Shown: piece by piece, positions 49,616 through 58,992 of the stretch
Layout: the number at the start of each line of letters is the position of its first letter
How positions within the stretch are numbered: the first letter of the stretch is position 1
NCBI RefSeq assembly: GCF_900302475.1
Contig: NZ_OMOQ01000001.1
Coordinates: 1,922,001-1,986,000, forward strand
Length of the DNA stretch: 64,000 bases
Reading direction: 5' to 3'
Origin: Defluviimonas aquaemixtae
GTDB lineage: Bacteria > Pseudomonadota > Alphaproteobacteria > Rhodobacterales > Rhodobacteraceae
Translations under genes and position numbers: made by a program
The notes under the pieces: generated by a model
Database searches by the model: none
Told to the model about the DNA's origin: nothing
The model's input: the letters and a program-made list of their open reading frames with translations, nothing else

Positions 49616-50914
49616 CTACTCGGCCGCCTGCGCCATGGGGTTGTTCGGATGCGTCGTCCAATTGGCGTATTCCGCCACCTTGCGGCCTGTGCGCGGATCG
49701 AGCTCGCCGATCTCCAGTTCGCGCATCGTGATGCAGTTCTCGACCGGACAGACATCGATACAGAGGTTGCAGGCCACGCATTCCTCGTCGATGACGCTGA
49801 ATGTGCGGTCCTGCCCCATCGCGATGGCCTGATGCGACGTGTCCTCGCAGGCCGCATAGCAGCGGCCGCACTTGATGCAGAGCTCCTGGTCGATCTGGGC
49901 CTTGGTCACGTAGTTGAGGTTCAGGTACTGCCAATCGGTCACGTTCGGGACCGCGCGGCCGACGAGGTCGGCGACCGCCATCTCCCTTTCGTCGAGATAT
50001 TGCGACAGGCCCGAGATCATCTCCTGCACGATCTTGAACCCATAGGTCATGACCGCCGTGCAGACCTGCACGTTGCCCGCGCCGAGCGCCATGAACTCCG
50101 CCGCGTCGCGCCAAGTGGTGATGCCGCCGATGCCGGATATCGGCAGGCCCGCCGTGTCGGCATGCCGGGCGATTTCGGAGACCATGGAGAGCGCGATCGG
50201 CTTCACCGCAGGGCCACAATAGCCGCCATGCGCGCCCTTGCCGTCGATCGAGGGCTCGGGGCTGAAGCTTTCGAGATTGACCGAGGTGATCGAGTTGATC
50301 GTGTTGATCAGGCTGACCGCATCCGCCCCGCCCCGCTTCGCGGCCTCGGCGGGCTTTCGCACATCGGTGATATTGGGCGTGAGCTTCACGATGCAGGGCA
50401 TCCGGCTGTGCTGCTTCACCCAGCGCGTCACCATCTCGATATATTCCGGGACCTGGCCCACGGCCGAGCCCATGCCGCGCTCGCTCATTCCGTGCGGACA
50501 GCCGAAATTCAGTTCAACCCCGTCGGCCCCCGTATCTTCGACATGGCCCAGGATCGCCTTCCAGCTTTCCTCGTCGCAGGGGACCATCAGCGATACGACA
50601 AGCGCCCGGTCGGGCCAGTCGCGTTTGACCTGCTTGATCTCGCGCAGGTTCACCTCGAGCGGCCGGTCGGTGATGAGTTCGATGTTGTTGAGGCCCAGAA
50701 GCCGCCTGTCAGCGCCCCAGATCGCGCCGTAGCGCGGACCGTTGACGTTCACGATGGGCGGACCCTCGGCGCCGAGCGTCTTCCAGACGACGCCACCCCA
50801 GCCCGCCTTGAAGGCGCGGACGACGTTGTATTCCTTGTCCGTCGGCGGCGCAGAGGCCAGCCAGAACGGGTTCGGGGACTTGATCCCGACGAAGGTGGTG
50901 GTCAGATCGGCCAT
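49616..50914 (-). CDS. preA: NAD-dependent dihydropyrimidine dehydrogenase, FMN/Fe-S subunit PreA
   Basis: Catalytic subunit that reduces uracil or thymine to the dihydro form. 432 residues: FMN barrel of the dihydroorotate dehydrogenase type (VGIKSPNPFWLASAPPTDKEYN near the start, LNFGCPHGMSERGMGSAVGQ in the middle) and a C-terminal ferredoxin domain with two four-cysteine clusters, CIKCGRCYAAC and CVACNLCIDVCPVENC. GGGAG ribosome site. It is separated from its partner preT by a methyltransferase gene. Confidence 0.95.
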   Translation of the reverse strand: MADLTTTFVGIKSPNPFWLASAPPTDKEYNVVRAFKAGWGGVVWKTLGAEGPPIVNVNGPRYGAIWGADRRLLGLNNIELITDRPLEVNLREIKQVKRDWPDRALVVSLMVPCDEESWKAILGHVEDTGADGVELNFGCPHGMSERGMGSAVGQVPEYIEMVTRWVKQHSRMPCIVKLTPNITDVRKPAEAAKRGGADAVSLINTINSITSVNLESFSPEPSIDGKGAHGGYCGPAVKPIALSMVSEIARHADTAGLPISGIGGITTWRDAAEFMALGAGNVQVCTAVMTYGFKIVQEMISGLSQYLDEREMAVADLVGRAVPNVTDWQYLNLNYVTKAQIDQELCIKCGRCYAACEDTSHQAIAMGQDRTFSVIDEECVACNLCIDVCPVENCITMRELEIGELDPRTGRKVAEYANWTTHPNNPMAQAAE

Positions 50915-50935
50915 CTCGCTCTCCCAGTCGCGCGA

Positions 50936-51757
50936 TCAGCGCTTGTCAAATATCATCTCGACGGGGGCGATGTCGCCCGCCGCCACTGCCTGAACCATGT
51001 TCGCGATCATGGCCGGGGCCTTGTCGCCCATCACGACCGGCAACCCGTCCGGCGGCCGGTCCGATTTGGCCATCTGCGCCTGCATCTTGGCGAAGAACGC
51101 CTTCGCGACGTCGCCCCGGTCGCGCCGCGAGCGCAACTTGAAATGCGCCGCCTCCGCCGCCACAAGGTAGTCCTCGGTCGTGCCGAGGAACGAGCCTTCC
51201 GGCTCAGCCGCCCAAGGCACGGGAAAGACCGGATGCGCGCCGAAGCGCATGACGTCGTAGACCGCGAAAGTGCCGCCGTGCTTCAGAACGCGCGCCGCTC
51301 CCTTGAAAAGCTGGGTCTTGTCGGGCAGGTTCATGCCGACATGCAGGAGCGTCGCGAGATCGAAGCTCTCGTCCTCGAACGGCAGATCGAGCGCGCTGCC
51401 CTCGACGAAGCGCGCCTTCAGCCCCACCGCTTCGGTCAGTTGCTTCGCCGTCTCGACGAATTCGGGCGTCAGGTCCACGCCCGTCACATCGGCTCCGTAG
51501 CGGGACGCTATCATCCGTGCCGCGCCGCCGATGCCCGATCCGATGTCGAGTACCTCGGTGCCCGCGCCGATGTCGAGCTGATCCAGCAGCGCGGCCGTGG
51601 CCTCCTCGCCACCGATGTGGAATTCGTCGAACGGCTTCAGATCATCGGCTGTGAGAGCGTGCGGATCGACGCCGCCCGCCTTCAGCGCGTTCATGATCCG
51701 GCCGTAAAGGCCTCCGCCGCCGTAGTGTGCGGCGACTCGATCTTCGGTTGCGTTCAT
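50936..51757 (-). CDS. SAM-dependent methyltransferase embedded between preT and preA
   Basis: A 273-residue class I methyltransferase: VLDIGSGIGGAARMIASRYGADVTGVDLTPEFVETAKQLT (about 69-108), GSALDLPFEDESFDLATLLHVGMNLPDK and RVLKHGGTFAVYDVMRFG. The pattern resembles sarcosine/dimethylglycine-type and phosphoethanolamine-type methyltransferases; the substrate is unknown. It is cotranscribed with preT (23-base gap) and preA (21-base gap), with GGAGG before its ATG. Neither enzyme step of reductive pyrimidine breakdown needs SAM, so its role in the pathway is open. Confidence 0.85.
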   Translation of the reverse strand: MNATEDRVAAHYGGGGLYGRIMNALKAGGVDPHALTADDLKPFDEFHIGGEEATAALLDQLDIGAGTEVLDIGSGIGGAARMIASRYGADVTGVDLTPEFVETAKQLTEAVGLKARFVEGSALDLPFEDESFDLATLLHVGMNLPDKTQLFKGAARVLKHGGTFAVYDVMRFGAHPVFPVPWAAEPEGSFLGTTEDYLVAAEAAHFKLRSRRDRGDVAKAFFAKMQAQMAKSDRPPDGLPVVMGDKAPAMIANMVQAVAAGDIAPVEMIFDKR

Positions 51758-51780
51758 CGGCCGGTCCTCCGCTTCGTGCG

Positions 51781-53115
51781 TCAGCTCGTCAAGCTGGCAT
51801 GAATGTCCTCCGCCGCATCCCGTCCCTCCGCGACCGCCGTCACGGTCAGATCGTCGCCACCCGCCGCGCAGTCGCCCGCCGCCCATACACCGGGGACCGA
51901 GGTGCGCCCCGTGCCGGTTACAGCGATCTTGCGCCCGTCGAGCTTTAGCATTTCGGGCGCGCTGTCGAGCGACTGGCCGATGGCCTTCATTACTTGGTCC
52001 GCCTTCAACCGGAAGGTCTCGTCCTTCAGCGTCAGGCCGCCTGGCGCATCCTCAGTATAGGCGAATTCGACCTCGCGCGCAGCGCCATTGCCGATGACGC
52101 GGACAGGTGCTGCGTTGTGTACGATCCGCACCCCGGCGGCCGTCGCGAGATCTTGTTCGTGCCCGGACGCCGACATCTTCTCTGGCCCGCGGCGGTAGAC
52201 GATCGTAACGTTTTCGGCGCCGAGAAGTTTCGACTGAACGGCCGCGTCGACTGCCGTCATCCCACCGCCGATGACGACGACGTCGCGGCCGATGGGCAGC
52301 GTGGATTTGTCTTCTGTCTGTCGAAGTCCTGCAATGAATTCGACGGCGTCGAGGACATTCCCGAGGTCCTCGCCCTCAGCCCCGAGCGCATTTACCCCGG
52401 CAAGGCCACACGCAAGCAGCACTGCGTCGTGGTCTTCGCGGAGCGCGTCGAGCGTCAGGTCGCGGCCCAACGACCTGCCGGTCCCGAGCTTGATGCCGCC
52501 GATCTTCAGAAGCCAGTCGACCTCGGCCTGGGCAAAACCCCCGGGCGTCTTGTAACTTGCGATACCGTATTCGTTGAGACCACCAGCCTTTGGCCGCGCG
52601 TCGTAGATCACCACGTCATGGCCCTTCATGGCGAGCCGATGGGCGGCGGCGAGGCCAGCGGGGCCGGCTCCGACGACCGCCACTGTCTTGCCCGTCGCCT
52701 TGCCGCGCGCATAGGGATGCGTGTCTTTCGACATCAGCGTATCGGTCGCAAAGCGCTGGAGTCGGCCGATCTCCACCGGCTTGCCCTCGGCCACCTCACG
52801 CACGCAGGCCTCCTCGCACAAGGTTTCGGTCGGGCAGACGCGGGCGCACATACCGCCGAGGATGTTCTGGTCAAAGATCGTCTTCGCCGCCGCCTCGGGC
52901 GTGCTGGTTGCGATCTGACGGATGAAAAGGGGAATGTCGATCGACGTTGGGCAGGCCGTCATACAGGGCGCGTCGTGGCAGAAATAGCAACGGTCGGCGG
53001 CCACGCGCGCCTCGTGCGGATCGAACCGGGGCGCGATGTCAGAAAAGTTGCGGGCGTAATCCTCCGCCCGGAGACGCCCGGCGACGATGCCCGGCGTGAG
53101 CTGACTGTTCGTCAA
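51781..53115 (-). CDS. preT: NAD-dependent dihydropyrimidine dehydrogenase, FAD/Fe-S subunit PreT
   Basis: Electron-input subunit that takes NAD(P)H electrons to PreA. 444 residues: N-terminal Fe-S domain with CYFCHDAPCMTACPTSID and GGMCARVCPTETLCEEACV, then the FAD loop VVGAGPAGLAAAHRLAMKGH and NAD loop VVVIGGGMTAVDAAVQSKLLG, ending PGVWAAGDCAAGG. It resembles the small subunit of glutamate synthase. Start set at the TTG at 53115, five bases after GGGAGG; the longer frame upstream runs through the promoter. A TATAAT and a RutR-like box lie upstream. Confidence 0.92.
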   Translation of the reverse strand: MTNSQLTPGIVAGRLRAEDYARNFSDIAPRFDPHEARVAADRCYFCHDAPCMTACPTSIDIPLFIRQIATSTPEAAAKTIFDQNILGGMCARVCPTETLCEEACVREVAEGKPVEIGRLQRFATDTLMSKDTHPYARGKATGKTVAVVGAGPAGLAAAHRLAMKGHDVVIYDARPKAGGLNEYGIASYKTPGGFAQAEVDWLLKIGGIKLGTGRSLGRDLTLDALREDHDAVLLACGLAGVNALGAEGEDLGNVLDAVEFIAGLRQTEDKSTLPIGRDVVVIGGGMTAVDAAVQSKLLGAENVTIVYRRGPEKMSASGHEQDLATAAGVRIVHNAAPVRVIGNGAAREVEFAYTEDAPGGLTLKDETFRLKADQVMKAIGQSLDSAPEMLKLDGRKIAVTGTGRTSVPGVWAAGDCAAGGDDLTVTAVAEGRDAAEDIHASLTS

Positions 53116-53163
53116 GTCGACCTCCCTCGCTTGAACGGGGAAAGGCTGCCATCGAATCATTTT

Positions 53164-53187
53164 TTTATCAACTGGTAAATAATTATA
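53164..53187 (-). promoter_or_regulatory. preT promoter -10 with diverged RutR-like box
   Basis: On the minus strand a perfect TATAAT occurs at 53187-53182. Just downstream, TTTATCAACTGGTAAA (53164-53179 on the plus strand) has TTTATCA-AC-TGGTAAA symmetry and matches 11 of the 14 specified bases of the RutR consensus. A regulator bound here would cover the transcription start. A clear -35 was not found. The site lies about 50-65 bases before the TTG start. Confidence 0.5.
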
Positions 53188-53232
53188 CCTGAATGCGCGC
53201 CTCCAGCTTGGAAAGCCAAAGGAAAGTCGCGC

Positions 53233-53261
53233 TTTCCACGCCACGGCCAAGCGCGTATAAG
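53233..53261 (+). promoter_or_regulatory. accBC promoter candidate
   Basis: TTTCCA (53233-53238) and TATAAG (53256-53261) spaced by 17 bases, 65 bases upstream of the accB ATG. Moderate match to the sigma-70 consensus. Confidence 0.4.
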
Positions 53262-53326
53262 CGGCACAATACCAAGGCTCGCGTGGCGAAAGACGGGCCC
53301 AAGGACAGGACCGATCGAGGATATCG

Positions 53327-53821
53327 ATGACAAAACCATCTCATGACAGTGACGTGGCCTTCATTGAGGCACTGGCGGAACTTCTGAATAAGAATGGGCT
53401 CGCCGAACTCAGCGTGAAGCGCGAGTACGGCGACAACGACAGCCTGAAGGTGCGTGTGTCGAAGTACCCGGCCCAGACCGCCGCGCCCGTCGCATCCGCT
53501 CCTGCTGCCCCCGCGCCCGCTCCTGCGGCCTCCGCAGCGGAAGCCGCCGCACCCACCGCGAGCGCGCCCGCCGATCCGGCGAGCCACCCCGGCGCCGTCA
53601 CTTCGCCCATGGTCGGCACGGCCTATCTCTCTGCGGAACCGGGCGCCGATCCTTTCGTCACGGTCGGAGCGCAGGTCAAGGAAGGCCAGACAGTCATGAT
53701 CGTCGAGGCGATGAAGACGATGAACCACATCCCCGCGCCGCGTGCCGGGACCGTGAAGCGCATCCTCGTCGAGGATGGCAGCCCCGTCGAATACGGTGCG
53801 CCGCTTCTCATCATCGAGTGA
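53327..53821 (+). CDS. accB: Acetyl-CoA carboxylase biotin carboxyl carrier protein
   Basis: A 164-residue BCCP. N-terminal helical segment (residues 8-45), a long Ala/Pro-rich linker (about 50-90), and the biotinyl domain with the acceptor lysine K130 in [10 protein letters not shown]. It carries CO2-biotin between AccC and the carboxyltransferase in fatty acid synthesis. GAGG ribosome site. Seven bases separate its stop from accC. Confidence 0.95.
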   Translation: MTKPSHDSDVAFIEALAELLNKNGLAELSVKREYGDNDSLKVRVSKYPAQTAAPVASAPAAPAPAPAASAAEAAAPTASAPADPASHPGAVTSPMVGTAYLSAEPGADPFVTVGAQVKEGQTVMIVEAMKTMNHIPAPRAGTVKRILVEDGSPVEYGAPLLIIE

Positions 53822-53828
53822 GGCCCGG

Positions 53829-55175
53829 ATGTTCGAGAAGATCCTCGTCGCCAACCGTGGCGAAATTGCGCTGCGCGTCATCCGTGCCTGTCGCGAGATG
53901 GGAATCCGGTCGGTCGCTGTCCATTCCACGGCCGATGCCGACGCTATGCACGTGCGCATGGCCGATGAATCTGTCTGCATCGGCCCCAATCCCTCGTCGC
54001 AGAGCTATCTTTCCATCCCTGCCGTGATTTCGGCCTGCGAGATCACCGGCGCGCAGGCGATTCACCCCGGTTACGGCTTCCTCAGCGAAAACTCGAGCTT
54101 CGTCCAGGCGCTCGAGGATCACGGCATCACCTTCATCGGTCCGACCGCGGAACATATCCGCATCATGGGTGACAAGATCACCGCGAAGGACACGATGAAA
54201 AATCTCGGCGTGCCTTGTGTTCCGGGCTCCGACGGCGGGGTACCGGATGTCGCCGCCGCAAAGAAGGTCAGCAAGGAAATCGGCTATCCCGTCATCGTCA
54301 AGGCCACGGCTGGCGGCGGCGGGCGCGGCATGAAAGTTGCGAAATCCGAGGACGAGCTCGAAATCGCTTTCCGCACCGCCCGGTCGGAGGCCAAGGCGGC
54401 TTTCGGCAACGACGAGTGCTACATTGAGAAGTACCTCCAAAGGCCGCGCCACATAGAAATTCAGGTCTTCGGCGACGGCAAAGGCAAGGCGGTTCATCTC
54501 GGTGAACGCGATTGCTCGCTCCAGCGCCGTCACCAGAAGGTATTCGAGGAGGCGCCCGGCCCGGTGATCGACGCCGACACCCGGGCGAGGATCGGCAATA
54601 TCTGCGCCGACGCGGTGGCCAAGATCAACTATATCGGCGCGGGCACGATCGAGTTCCTCTACGAGGACGGCGAGTTCTATTTCATCGAGATGAACACCCG
54701 CCTTCAGGTCGAGCACCCGGTCACAGAAGCGATCTTCGGCGTCGACCTGGTGCGAGAGCAGATCCGCGTGGCCGAAGGGCTGCCGCTGTCGTTCGCCCAG
54801 GACGAACTCGAGGTCAATGGCCACGCGATCGAGGTCCGCATCAACGCCGAGAAACTGCCGAACTTCTCGCCCTCGCCCGGCAAGATCACGCAGTATCACG
54901 CTCCGGGCGGGCTGGGCGTACGAATGGATTCGGCGCTTTATGACGGCTACTCCATCCCACCCTATTACGACAGCCTGATCGGCAAGCTGGTCGTGCACGG
55001 CCGCGACCGGGCCGAGGCTCTGGCGCGTCTGAAGCGTGCGCTCGCGGAACTGATCGTCGACGGAATAGACACGACGATTCCGCTCTTCCATTCTCTGTTG
55101 CAGGAAGAGGACATCCGAACCGGCAACTATTCGATCCATTGGCTGGAAAAGTGGCTGGCGAAGGAATTCGGCTGA
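53829..55175 (+). CDS. accC: Acetyl-CoA carboxylase biotin carboxylase subunit
   Basis: A 448-residue ATP-grasp enzyme that carboxylates biotin on Acc[22 protein letters not shown] at the start, ATP-binding [13 protein letters not shown] (about 158-170), [15 protein letters not shown] and [14 protein letters not shown] (about 287-300) are all conserved. Length is normal. In operon with accB. Confidence 0.97.
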   Translation: MFEKILVANRGEIALRVIRACREMGIRSVAVHSTADADAMHVRMADESVCIGPNPSSQSYLSIPAVISACEITGAQAIHPGYGFLSENSSFVQALEDHGITFIGPTAEHIRIMGDKITAKDTMKNLGVPCVPGSDGGVPDVAAAKKVSKEIGYPVIVKATAGGGGRGMKVAKSEDELEIAFRTARSEAKAAFGNDECYIEKYLQRPRHIEIQVFGDGKGKAVHLGERDCSLQRRHQKVFEEAPGPVIDADTRARIGNICADAVAKINYIGAGTIEFLYEDGEFYFIEMNTRLQVEHPVTEAIFGVDLVREQIRVAEGLPLSFAQDELEVNGHAIEVRINAEKLPNFSPSPGKITQYHAPGGLGVRMDSALYDGYSIPPYYDSLIGKLVVHGRDRAEALARLKRALAELIVDGIDTTIPLFHSLLQEEDIRTGNYSIHWLEKWLAKEFG

Positions 55176-55203
55176 AGGACGGGGCGAGACGTCGAGTACG
55201 GCT

Positions 55204-55833
55204 ATGCTGACGCCCGAACTGATGCTCGCGGGCTATGCCAAAGGCATCTTCCCAATGGCCGAGAGCCGCGACGACGACGCGCTGCACTGGGTCGATCCAC
55301 GGCTTCGGGGCATCCTTCCGCTCGACGGCTTTCATATGTCGCGTTCACTTCGTCGGCGGATCCTGCGTGAACCTCACGAGATCCGCGTCGACGCCACCTT
55401 TTCCGAGATCGTGGCCGCCTGCGCCGCCCGGGCGGAGACGTGGATCAACACACCGCTCATGCAGCTTTACGACATGCTTCATGCGCGCGGGCATGCCCAT
55501 TCGCTCGGTGTCTGGCAGGACGGCACACTGACGGGTGGCGTGTTCGGCGTAACGCTTGGCCGGGCTTTCTTCGGCGAAAGCATGTTCTCGATCCGCAGCG
55601 ACGCGTCGAAAATCGCGCTCGCCTATCTGGTGGATCGTCTTCGCGCGGCGGAGATTGCGCTTTTCGATACCCAGTTCGTGACACCGCATCTCGCGTCGCT
55701 CGGCGCCGTCGAGATATCGCGCGCGGACTACCACAGTCTCCTAGCGGAGGCGCTTGAGGGGACGGCCAGTTTCACAAGCCCGAAAACGCCGTCGCCTCAA
55801 CTGCTCGTGCAGCGTAGCACCCAGATGTCGTAG
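55204..55833 (+). CDS. aat: Leucyl/phenylalanyl-tRNA-protein transferase
   Basis: N-end-rule enzyme that adds Leu or Phe to N-terminal Arg/Lys of proteins, marking them for ClpAP. 209 residues: LTPELMLAGYAKGIFPMAES (2-21), LHWVDPRLRGILPLDGFHMSRSL, TWINTPLMQLYDMLHARGHAHSLGVW and GESMFSIRSDASKIALAYLV. It follows accC by 28 bases. The last 37 bases overlap the convergent DUF2155 gene. Confidence 0.95.
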   Translation: MLTPELMLAGYAKGIFPMAESRDDDALHWVDPRLRGILPLDGFHMSRSLRRRILREPHEIRVDATFSEIVAACAARAETWINTPLMQLYDMLHARGHAHSLGVWQDGTLTGGVFGVTLGRAFFGESMFSIRSDASKIALAYLVDRLRAAEIALFDTQFVTPHLASLGAVEISRADYHSLLAEALEGTASFTSPKTPSPQLLVQRSTQMS

Positions 55834-56156
55834 CGCGGGTCGTCGAGCGCGCTCAGGGCCGGGCTCGACGCGATCATCCAGCCTTCGAATGCCATGCTGC
55901 CCGTCGCTGCGTCCGCGATCGAGAGAAAAGCAAATGCGTTCGAACTGGGATCGTCGATCGGGTAGCGGCAGTCGCTGAGCGTGACGACGAGCCGGCCGAA
56001 CCGCGCGGATGCTCCGGTGACAATTTCGATATCAGTTGTCGCGCCCGCCACCTTGTCGAGCCCGCGCAGGACGGCGCCGGGGGCGCTCGCGACCTCCTGC
56101 GCCTGTCCCGCCCCGGCGACGACGATGGCCAGGGCGGCGGCTGCACTCCGTCTCAT
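55797..56156 (-). CDS. DUF2155 periplasmic protein
   Basis: A 119-residue protein with an N-terminal signal peptide (MRRSAAAALAIVVAGAGQAQ). The body AVLRGLDKVAGATTDIEIVTGASARFGRLVVTLSDCRYP and AFEGWMIASSPALSALDDPRYDIWVLRC are characteristic of DUF2155, a family common in alphaproteobacteria, with paired cysteines. Function unknown. Its ATG overlaps the stop of the mlaD gene as ATGA, and its 3' end overlaps aat by 37 bases. The linkage of this gene to mlaD and NDUFA12 is conserved in relatives as I recall. Confidence 0.85.
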   Translation of the reverse strand: MRRSAAAALAIVVAGAGQAQEVASAPGAVLRGLDKVAGATTDIEIVTGASARFGRLVVTLSDCRYPIDDPSSNAFAFLSIADAATGSMAFEGWMIASSPALSALDDPRYDIWVLRCTSS

Positions 56157-56623
56157 GGCGCGGCGGTTTCCGTATCGTCGCCCGAAGCCGCGCCAACGAA
56201 CTTCATCAAGAGCGCGATCACGCTGACGGAGCCTTGCGTGTTCTCGATCTCAGCTCCTGGATCAAGATCAATCGGGCTGCCGCCTGGCAGGATCTCGACG
56301 AAGGCGCCGCCAAGAAGGCCCTCGGAGGCGACGACGGCGGTGCTGTCGTCGGGAACGACAATTCCGTTCCGCACTGTCAAGCGCGCATCGGCAAAGAATG
56401 TCGTGGGATTGAGCGCAAGATCGGTGATCGTGCCCACCTTGACGCCCGCCATGCGCACGTCCGTTCCGACAGTGACACCTTCCACGGAACGGAAACTCGC
56501 GACCAGTTCATAGCTGTCCGTAGCCGCGCTGAAGGTGGCCCGGTCGCTTGCGAAGACAAGAAAACCTAGCGCAACAGCCAATACGCCAGCGCCGGTTACA
56601 ACCTCGGTGACATTCTCCGACAT
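56153..56623 (-). CDS. mlaD: MlaD-type outer membrane lipid asymmetry substrate-binding protein
   Basis: A 156-residue MCE-domain protein anchored by one N-terminal helix (VTEVVTGAGVLAVALGFLVFA). SYELVASFRSVEGVTVGTDVRMAGVKVGTI is the MCE core (about 36-66), then ASEGLLGGAFVEILPGG. MlaD is the periplasmic hexamer of the Mla phospholipid ABC transporter. The rest of the Mla complex is not in this neighbourhood. Confidence 0.92.
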   Translation of the reverse strand: MSENVTEVVTGAGVLAVALGFLVFASDRATFSAATDSYELVASFRSVEGVTVGTDVRMAGVKVGTITDLALNPTTFFADARLTVRNGIVVPDDSTAVVASEGLLGGAFVEILPGGSPIDLDPGAEIENTQGSVSVIALLMKFVGAASGDDTETAAP

Positions 56624-56627
56624 GACC

Positions 56628-57002
56628 CTATTCCGGGCTCCAAGCCTCGTAATCGCGCCGCTCGACCGGATCGGGGCGGCGGATCGAGCCGGCGGGCGCG
56701 TAGGCGAGCGGTGTGCCTGTCAGGTTCTCCTGATGCGGCTTTTCCCAGGGTTTGCGCGGGAGCGCGGACTTTGTGGGCGGCTGATCCCATGTGAAATGGA
56801 GCCAGCCGTGCCAGTCCGGGCTGATGCGCGAGGCTTCGGATTCGCCGTTGTAGATCACCCAGCGGCGCTTGCCGTCGCGGGTTTCGTAGAAGACGTTGCC
56901 CTGTTTGTCCTCACCCACCTTTACACCCTTGCGCGCAGTGAAGAGCTGAGTGCCGAGCGTCTGGCCGTTCCACCAGGTCAAAAGGCGCAGCAGGAAATTC
57001 AT
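56628..57002 (-). CDS. NDUFA12-type accessory subunit of NADH:ubiquinone oxidoreductase
   Basis: A 124-residue homolog of mitochondrial complex I accessory subunit NDUFA12 (B17.2), present in alphaproteobacterial complex I. Family features: [60 protein letters not shown], then the basic C-terminal [15 protein letters not shown] region. It helps assemble or stabilise the peripheral arm. GGAGG before the ATG. Confidence 0.92.
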   Translation of the reverse strand: MNFLLRLLTWWNGQTLGTQLFTARKGVKVGEDKQGNVFYETRDGKRRWVIYNGESEASRISPDWHGWLHFTWDQPPTKSALPRKPWEKPHQENLTGTPLAYAPAGSIRRPDPVERRDYEAWSPE

Positions 57003-57077
57003 GGACGTCCTCCGGGCAATGCTGCCCCCTTATAGCTGAGGCACGGGCGAGGTCTAGTATCAAGCACATCGCACAGG

Positions 57078-57608
57078 CTAGTGCGGATAGGGAAGATAGC
57101 GAACGCGTCCGGCAAGCCGGAGCGTCGGGGCATAGACGTGCACGGAGCCATCGACAAGGTCCCTCGTGTAGTAAGACCCTTCTGACGAAAGCGCCGTCCG
57201 GAGTTCCGCCGCTGCCGTCTTGCCAATTGCTTCTCCGCAGTATCCAAGCAGGTCGTCCACCACGGGAGTCGCTTCACGCATTGGTGTCGGCTGCCACGCC
57301 CCTCCGAAGCGGTAGCTGCGGTTGCGATTGAGCGTGATGGTTGGCGGTTTCGTCGGAGGGTTCGCCGACAGTCGGACAAATACCAACGAACAGGCGGGGA
57401 TGCGGGTCCTCCCGACGAGGCGACTACTCAGAACCTCATCGAACGCAACGACGTTGCCGAACACCTGAGACGCGTAGCCGCTGGACGCATAGCCAGACTG
57501 AGTGCCCGATAGCGCATCATTGGCAATTTCCCCATATCGCATGATCAGAATGGCCGGGAATGCGAGGAATGCAATGTAGAGAAGTGTACGAACCGCGATG
57601 GAAATCAT
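57078..57608 (-). CDS. Hypothetical protein with N-terminal membrane segment
   Basis: A 176-residue protein starting MISIAVRTLLYIAFLAFPAIL: one membrane helix or uncleaved signal, then a soluble part with several Tyr, Ser and Gly. No domain recognised. The gene is richer in A and T than its neighbours and sits alone between NDUFA12 and clpX. No strong ribosome site. It may be a lineage-specific insertion, or a gene expressed only under particular conditions. Confidence 0.5.
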   Translation of the reverse strand: MISIAVRTLLYIAFLAFPAILIMRYGEIANDALSGTQSGYASSGYASQVFGNVVAFDEVLSSRLVGRTRIPACSLVFVRLSANPPTKPPTITLNRNRSYRFGGAWQPTPMREATPVVDDLLGYCGEAIGKTAAAELRTALSSEGSYYTRDLVDGSVHVYAPTLRLAGRVRYLPYPH

Positions 57609-57681
57609 GCAATCAGATGTGGTTCGGTACGCGCAGTTGTAGCTCGGCAAGTCCCCGCGGAGAAATGAAGTGAGAAAGTGT

Positions 57682-58950
57682 TTAGCCCGCTGTCGCGGCC
57701 TTCTCGCTCTTTGTCTCGGCGTGGATCAGCAAGGGCTTTGCGCCGGAGTCGACCGCCTCCTCGTTGACGACCACTTCCTCGACAGAGGTCATGCCCGGAA
57801 GCTCGAACATCGTATCGAGAAGAATGTCCTCCATGATCGACCGCAGCCCGCGCGCACCGGTCTTGCGCTTGATCGCTCGCTTGGCGATCGCGGTCAGCGC
57901 GTCGGCGGTGAAGGTCAGCTTCACGCCTTCGAGGTCGAAGAGCCGCTGATACTGTTTCACCAACGCATTCTTCGGCTCGGTCAGGATCGTGACCAGCGCG
58001 TCCTCGTCGAGATCGGTCAATGTCGCGATCACCGGCAGGCGGCCGACGAATTCGGGTATCAGGCCGAATTTCAGCAGGTCCTCGGGCTCGAGCTCGGTGA
58101 ACAGCTCACCCACGTTTTGATCCTGGGGATCCTTTACGTCGGCGCCGAATCCGATGGCCGACCCCTTGCCGCGCTGAGCGATGATCTTTTCAAGCCCCGC
58201 AAACGCGCCGCCGCAGATGAAGAGGATGTTCGTCGTGTCGACCTGCAGAAATTCCTGCTGCGGATGCTTGCGCCCCCCCTGCGGCGGAACCGAGGCCACC
58301 GTCCCTTCCATGATCTTCAGCAGCGCTTGCTGCACGCCTTCGCCCGAGACGTCGCGGGTGATCGAGGGGTTATCGGACTTGCGGGTGATCTTGTCGACCT
58401 CGTCGATGTAGACGATGCCACGCTGCGCGCGTTCGACGTTGTATTCCGACGCCTGAAGAAGCTTCAGGATGATGTTCTCCACATCCTCGCCGACATAGCC
58501 CGCCTCGGTCAGCGTCGTCGCATCGGCCATGGTGAAGGGCACGTCGAGGATACGCGCCAAGGTCTGGGCGAGAAGCGTCTTGCCGCAGCCCGTCGGACCG
58601 ATGAGCAGAATATTCGACTTCGCGAGCTCGATATCGGCGGACTTCGCGGCGTGGTTCAGCCGCTTGTAGTGGTTGTGGACCGCGACGGAAAGCACGCGCT
58701 TCGCATGGGCCTGCCCGATCACATAATCGTCCAGAACCTTGCAAATGTCGCGCGGCGTGGGCACGCCGTCGGCAGACTTCAGACCGGTCGATTTCGTCTC
58801 TTCCCGGATGATGTCCATGCACAGCTCGACGCATTCGTCGCAGATGAACACCGTCGGACCGGCAATCAGCTTGCGCACTTCATGCTGCGACTTTCCGCAG
58901 AAAGAGCAGTAGAGCGTGTTTTTGCTGTCGCTGCCTGAATTCGTCGCCAT
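57682..58950 (-). CDS. clpX: ATP-dependent Clp protease ATP-binding subunit ClpX
   Basis: A 422-residue AAA+ unfoldase. N-terminal C4 zinc domain ([19 protein letters not shown]), Walker A GPTGCGKT (about 121-128), pore loop GYVGEDVE, Walker [11 protein letters not shown] and a C-terminal region with the IGF loop for ClpP (IGFGADV). In Alphaproteobacteria it also degrades cell-cycle regulators. Ribosome site GAGGA. An inverted repeat lies in the gap to clpP. Confidence 0.97.
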   Translation of the reverse strand: MATNSGSDSKNTLYCSFCGKSQHEVRKLIAGPTVFICDECVELCMDIIREETKSTGLKSADGVPTPRDICKVLDDYVIGQAHAKRVLSVAVHNHYKRLNHAAKSADIELAKSNILLIGPTGCGKTLLAQTLARILDVPFTMADATTLTEAGYVGEDVENIILKLLQASEYNVERAQRGIVYIDEVDKITRKSDNPSITRDVSGEGVQQALLKIMEGTVASVPPQGGRKHPQQEFLQVDTTNILFICGGAFAGLEKIIAQRGKGSAIGFGADVKDPQDQNVGELFTELEPEDLLKFGLIPEFVGRLPVIATLTDLDEDALVTILTEPKNALVKQYQRLFDLEGVKLTFTADALTAIAKRAIKRKTGARGLRSIMEDILLDTMFELPGMTSVEEVVVNEEAVDSGAKPLLIHAETKSEKAATAG

Positions 58951-58992
58951 TGCTATCCTCTGCGGCCTCTACACCATCCGTTTCGCATCTTT

